A DNA stretch of 20,841 nt from positions 143,619-164,459 of the forward strand of contig BEXV01000374.1 of NCBI GenBank assembly GCA_003118195.1, written 5' to 3'. This DNA is from Hemicentrotus pulcherrimus (lineage: Eukaryota > Echinodermata > Echinoidea > Camarodonta > Strongylocentrotidae). Below the pieces are notes generated by a model. The model did not search any database, was not told the origin of the DNA, and saw only the letters and a list, made by a program, of their open reading frames with translations. The first letter of the stretch is position 1, and each line of letters opens with the position of its first letter. This document shows positions 18,509-20,841 of the stretch, one piece after another. The position numbers and the translations under genes were made by a program.

Positions 18509-20580
18509 GTAAGTATTAAAGTTTACGCAATCTTTCTTTCATAAATCAGGAGTTTCAAAGTATCTAATTCCTAGAGATATCCTCTCCCGTTTCCGATTCA
18601 TGAATTGATGTTCCTGGAAACAGACATGTTCTCGACTGCACGTATCGTATATGAGCCAAAAACGTTTGCCTAGATTTATGGACTAGACACCTTTGATTTT
18701 GTAAGCCGGCATTTTATCTCGGAGCTCGTCAGAAGCGGTTTTCTAGCTCATGAAATAGTCCATTTTGAATTGAACTAGAATGAATTAAATGATATTTGTT
18801 TTATTTTAATTGTTAAACATTAAAAAGCCAAGTTTCTTTTTGTTTCAACTTACTGTTGATCATTTTGTTAGAATTGTCGGAATAGAATTATCTAGATATA
18901 CGGTGCAATATAAATGCCTATTATTATTATCATTGGGAATAATAAAGACCGGCTAAAATTTAAAGATTTTACAATCTCTTAGTTTTATCAGTTTTGATAT
19001 CGAAAATGATAATTTGCAGTTGACAATGATGTGGCGAACTCTGACGAGATACGTCATAATTTGGTGAAGGTATATGAGCAAATGTAGCGACCGTGAATTT
19101 AGCCAACAATATTGCAGCGACGTAGATTATGAGCAACAGTAATCTGAAGGTCTCGATTGCAACACTCGCTCATGCCTTAGTGCGATTTCTTCATGATTAG
19201 TTATAATAAAAGTACGAACGAGTATAGCGATCGATGTATTAAGTTGCATTGTTTTAATTTGATTGAATATTGGTATTGTTTTCGTTTCTTTATTTAAAAA
19301 AAAACCTATTTGCGTTACCCCAGAATATCTAAATGTTTAAAGTATTTCCTTTTCAAATAATGGAAGCTAATTCCACAATTTCCTGAACTATTGGTCATTT
19401 GGATTGAAAAATCACTTAATATTTAGAAGACAAAATGCTACACTTTTTGATAATGCTCTCCAGTCTCCATATCTGTGAAACAGACACGTATGTCTTTAAT
19501 CAACCCTTGTTTTGTTCGTTTGTTTTCTCGGGACGTGTTTCATAATATCTAAGTAAATTCATGTCAAATTCAAAACAAATCATGATGACGTTTTTAAGGG
19601 GGTCTGAAAGAAAAGCAAAAGTCGTTTATATAATCTAAATAGCAAATCGTGAATAATAATGACTGCTTTGAGTTGTTTTTATTAGCTCAAGGGGAGTTTG
19701 GGCATTTTTCGTTTATTTGCGGGAATGGCTAAAACCACGATTGCAATTCGACTAATCAGAAGGCTGGATTTCTTAAGTGAGATATATAAAACATTTTATT
19801 TAGTCGCACCAACAGCTAAAAAATATTACAGAGTGCACTCTGATCGCGGAACCACAGGCTCCGAATCCTTTTAAAAACATTGTCATTGTCTGTCACATGT
19901 TTTAAGATCATATTTCGCGCCGATTATGTTCTCAATTCAGTGGAAAAACAGACACACACAAGCTATATCCTTGGTATGTTGATACGTTCGTGAAAAGTAT
20001 GCGACCCCGTAATGCAGTGCGGAATTCAGTCATGTATCATATTCCAGTCAAAATTGTGTCCTCGAGGAGACATTAAAATTGACCCTTTTTAAGCATTGTT
20101 ATAAGCCCAGGCTTGTATTTGCAATTAAGGGGGAGGGGCTGATAAATACGACAAATTAGTTGAAGTTGCTGCATTATACCCTTGACACGAATAATTTATT
20201 TACGGTTGACTCCTTATTATGAGGCCTGATATTCACCTTTTCACTCTTATGCGATATTGACAGAGTGAGAACAAAAAACAAACAAAAAAGAATGTACAGA
20301 AACATTGCTGTTGTACAATATGGAATGAGTTGTTGTGGGATAATATCTTGCAAAGTATGGCAATCTAAACAAAGTTTCCCTCCTCAGTCTAAAAAACTTA
20401 AGTATAAGGTCACTATTCAAATTAGCCGAGGAGTCGGTACAAAAGAGAAGAAAAAATTGAAATTAATACAAATCTTCATGAATTAAACAAATTTAGCAAA
20501 ATAAAAATAGAAGAAGTGGAGAAAGGAAATATAGATAAACACTGTATGTAGGAAAAGAACTAACATAATTATATCAACTA
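18509..20580. other. Non-coding region, possibly first intron of the gene at 18404
   Basis: AT-rich with no supported exon. A retroposon-like 3' end, CGGTGCAATATAAATGCC followed by ATTATTATTATC, lies at about 18901-18932 (+). An acceptor-like TTTGCAG at 19013-19019 is followed by a frame that stops after 15 codons, so no exon is called. Confidence 0.5.
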
Positions 20581-20644
20581 TGCGAGCGAGCGTAGCGAAT
20601 GTGCTTTGGGGAAATTGAAGAAAAGGTTGCACCAGCTCGCTTCA

Positions 20645-20820
20645 AATTAAGGGGCACGTGTTATAAAGAAGAAAAGTGGTGGCACTTATTAGAAGGGTGG
20701 AAATGGACACGTATTAGAAAAGAAAAGGAGCACCTGTTAAAGTAAAATTGCAATTATCAGAGATGTGAAAAGGGCACCTATGAGAATGGAAAAGGGGAAT
20801 TTATCGAAGGTAAACGAGTC
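20645..20820. repeat. Irregular short repeats of a GGCAC(C/G)TRTTA-type motif
   Basis: GGCACGTGTTAT, GGCACTTATTAG, GACACGTATTAG, AGCACCTGTTAA and GGCACCTATGAG occur at about 20652, 20681, 20707, 20729 and 20773, separated by purine-rich spacers of 22-44 bp. All are in the same direction. This looks like a decayed minisatellite at the window end. Confidence 0.5.
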
Positions 20821-20841
20821 CCTATCAAATTTAAAAGGGGG

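Noticed and set aside
19020..19075. Possible second exon after an acceptor-like TTTGCAG
   Set aside because: In the phase required by the exon ending at 18508 it meets a stop codon after 15 codons.

Overview
The window looks like a gene-poor stretch of an animal nuclear genome, most likely a marine invertebrate. A sea urchin or other echinoderm is an inference from the repeat style; no species can be read. The grounds are a GPCR gene split by GT-AG introns, many simple-sequence tracts, decayed non-LTR retrotransposons, tRNA-derived SINE heads and a dense set of short DNA transposons. No prokaryotic gene organisation, rRNA, intact tRNA or CRISPR is visible.

Genes. (1) A rhodopsin-like (class A) GPCR runs on the + strand as three exons at 2273-2438, 3209-3335 and 5052-5852. 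Together they encode TM2 to TM7 and a Ser-rich cytoplasmic tail, about 364 residues. The exon or exons with the start codon and TM1 lie upstream, outside the window or unrecognised. (2) A probable first coding exon of a second + strand gene lies at 18404-18508 (35 codons, strong start context, consensus GTAAGT donor); no later exon was found.

Mobile DNA. The left end holds a 5'-truncated LINE reverse-transcriptase relic (about 441-1048, +). A second RT relic lies at about 6840-7260 (-). A broken minus-strand reading region at 7663-9800 carries Cys clusters, an SGNH/esterase-like domain and CCHC zinc knuckles. This fits ORF1 of a CR1-like LINE, a group known to carry PHD and esterase domains in ORF1.

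The most informative structure is a set of short non-autonomous elements flanked by TTAA. Four members of one TIR family lie at 3901-4278, 8288-8844, about 15750-16148 and 16153-16537. Two members of a second family lie at about 3589-4450 and 13420-13856. They are nested: one sits exactly in the esterase domain, and removing it with one TTAA rejoins the frame. Another two sit back to back, sharing one TTAA, in one arm of a foldback element (15507-16589) whose other arm keeps the empty TTAA. One family-1 copy lies inside a family-2 copy.

The rest is mostly repeats and non-coding DNA: a triplicated ~110-bp unit (1370-1697), a GTA-rich microsatellite beside a GPCR splice donor, a long GA tract (12690-12950), a 224-bp tandem duplication (14951-15398), and an ATC-rich array with an 87-bp higher-order period (17200-17740). 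Regions 10450-13415, 13861-14680 and 18509-20841 show no convincing gene.
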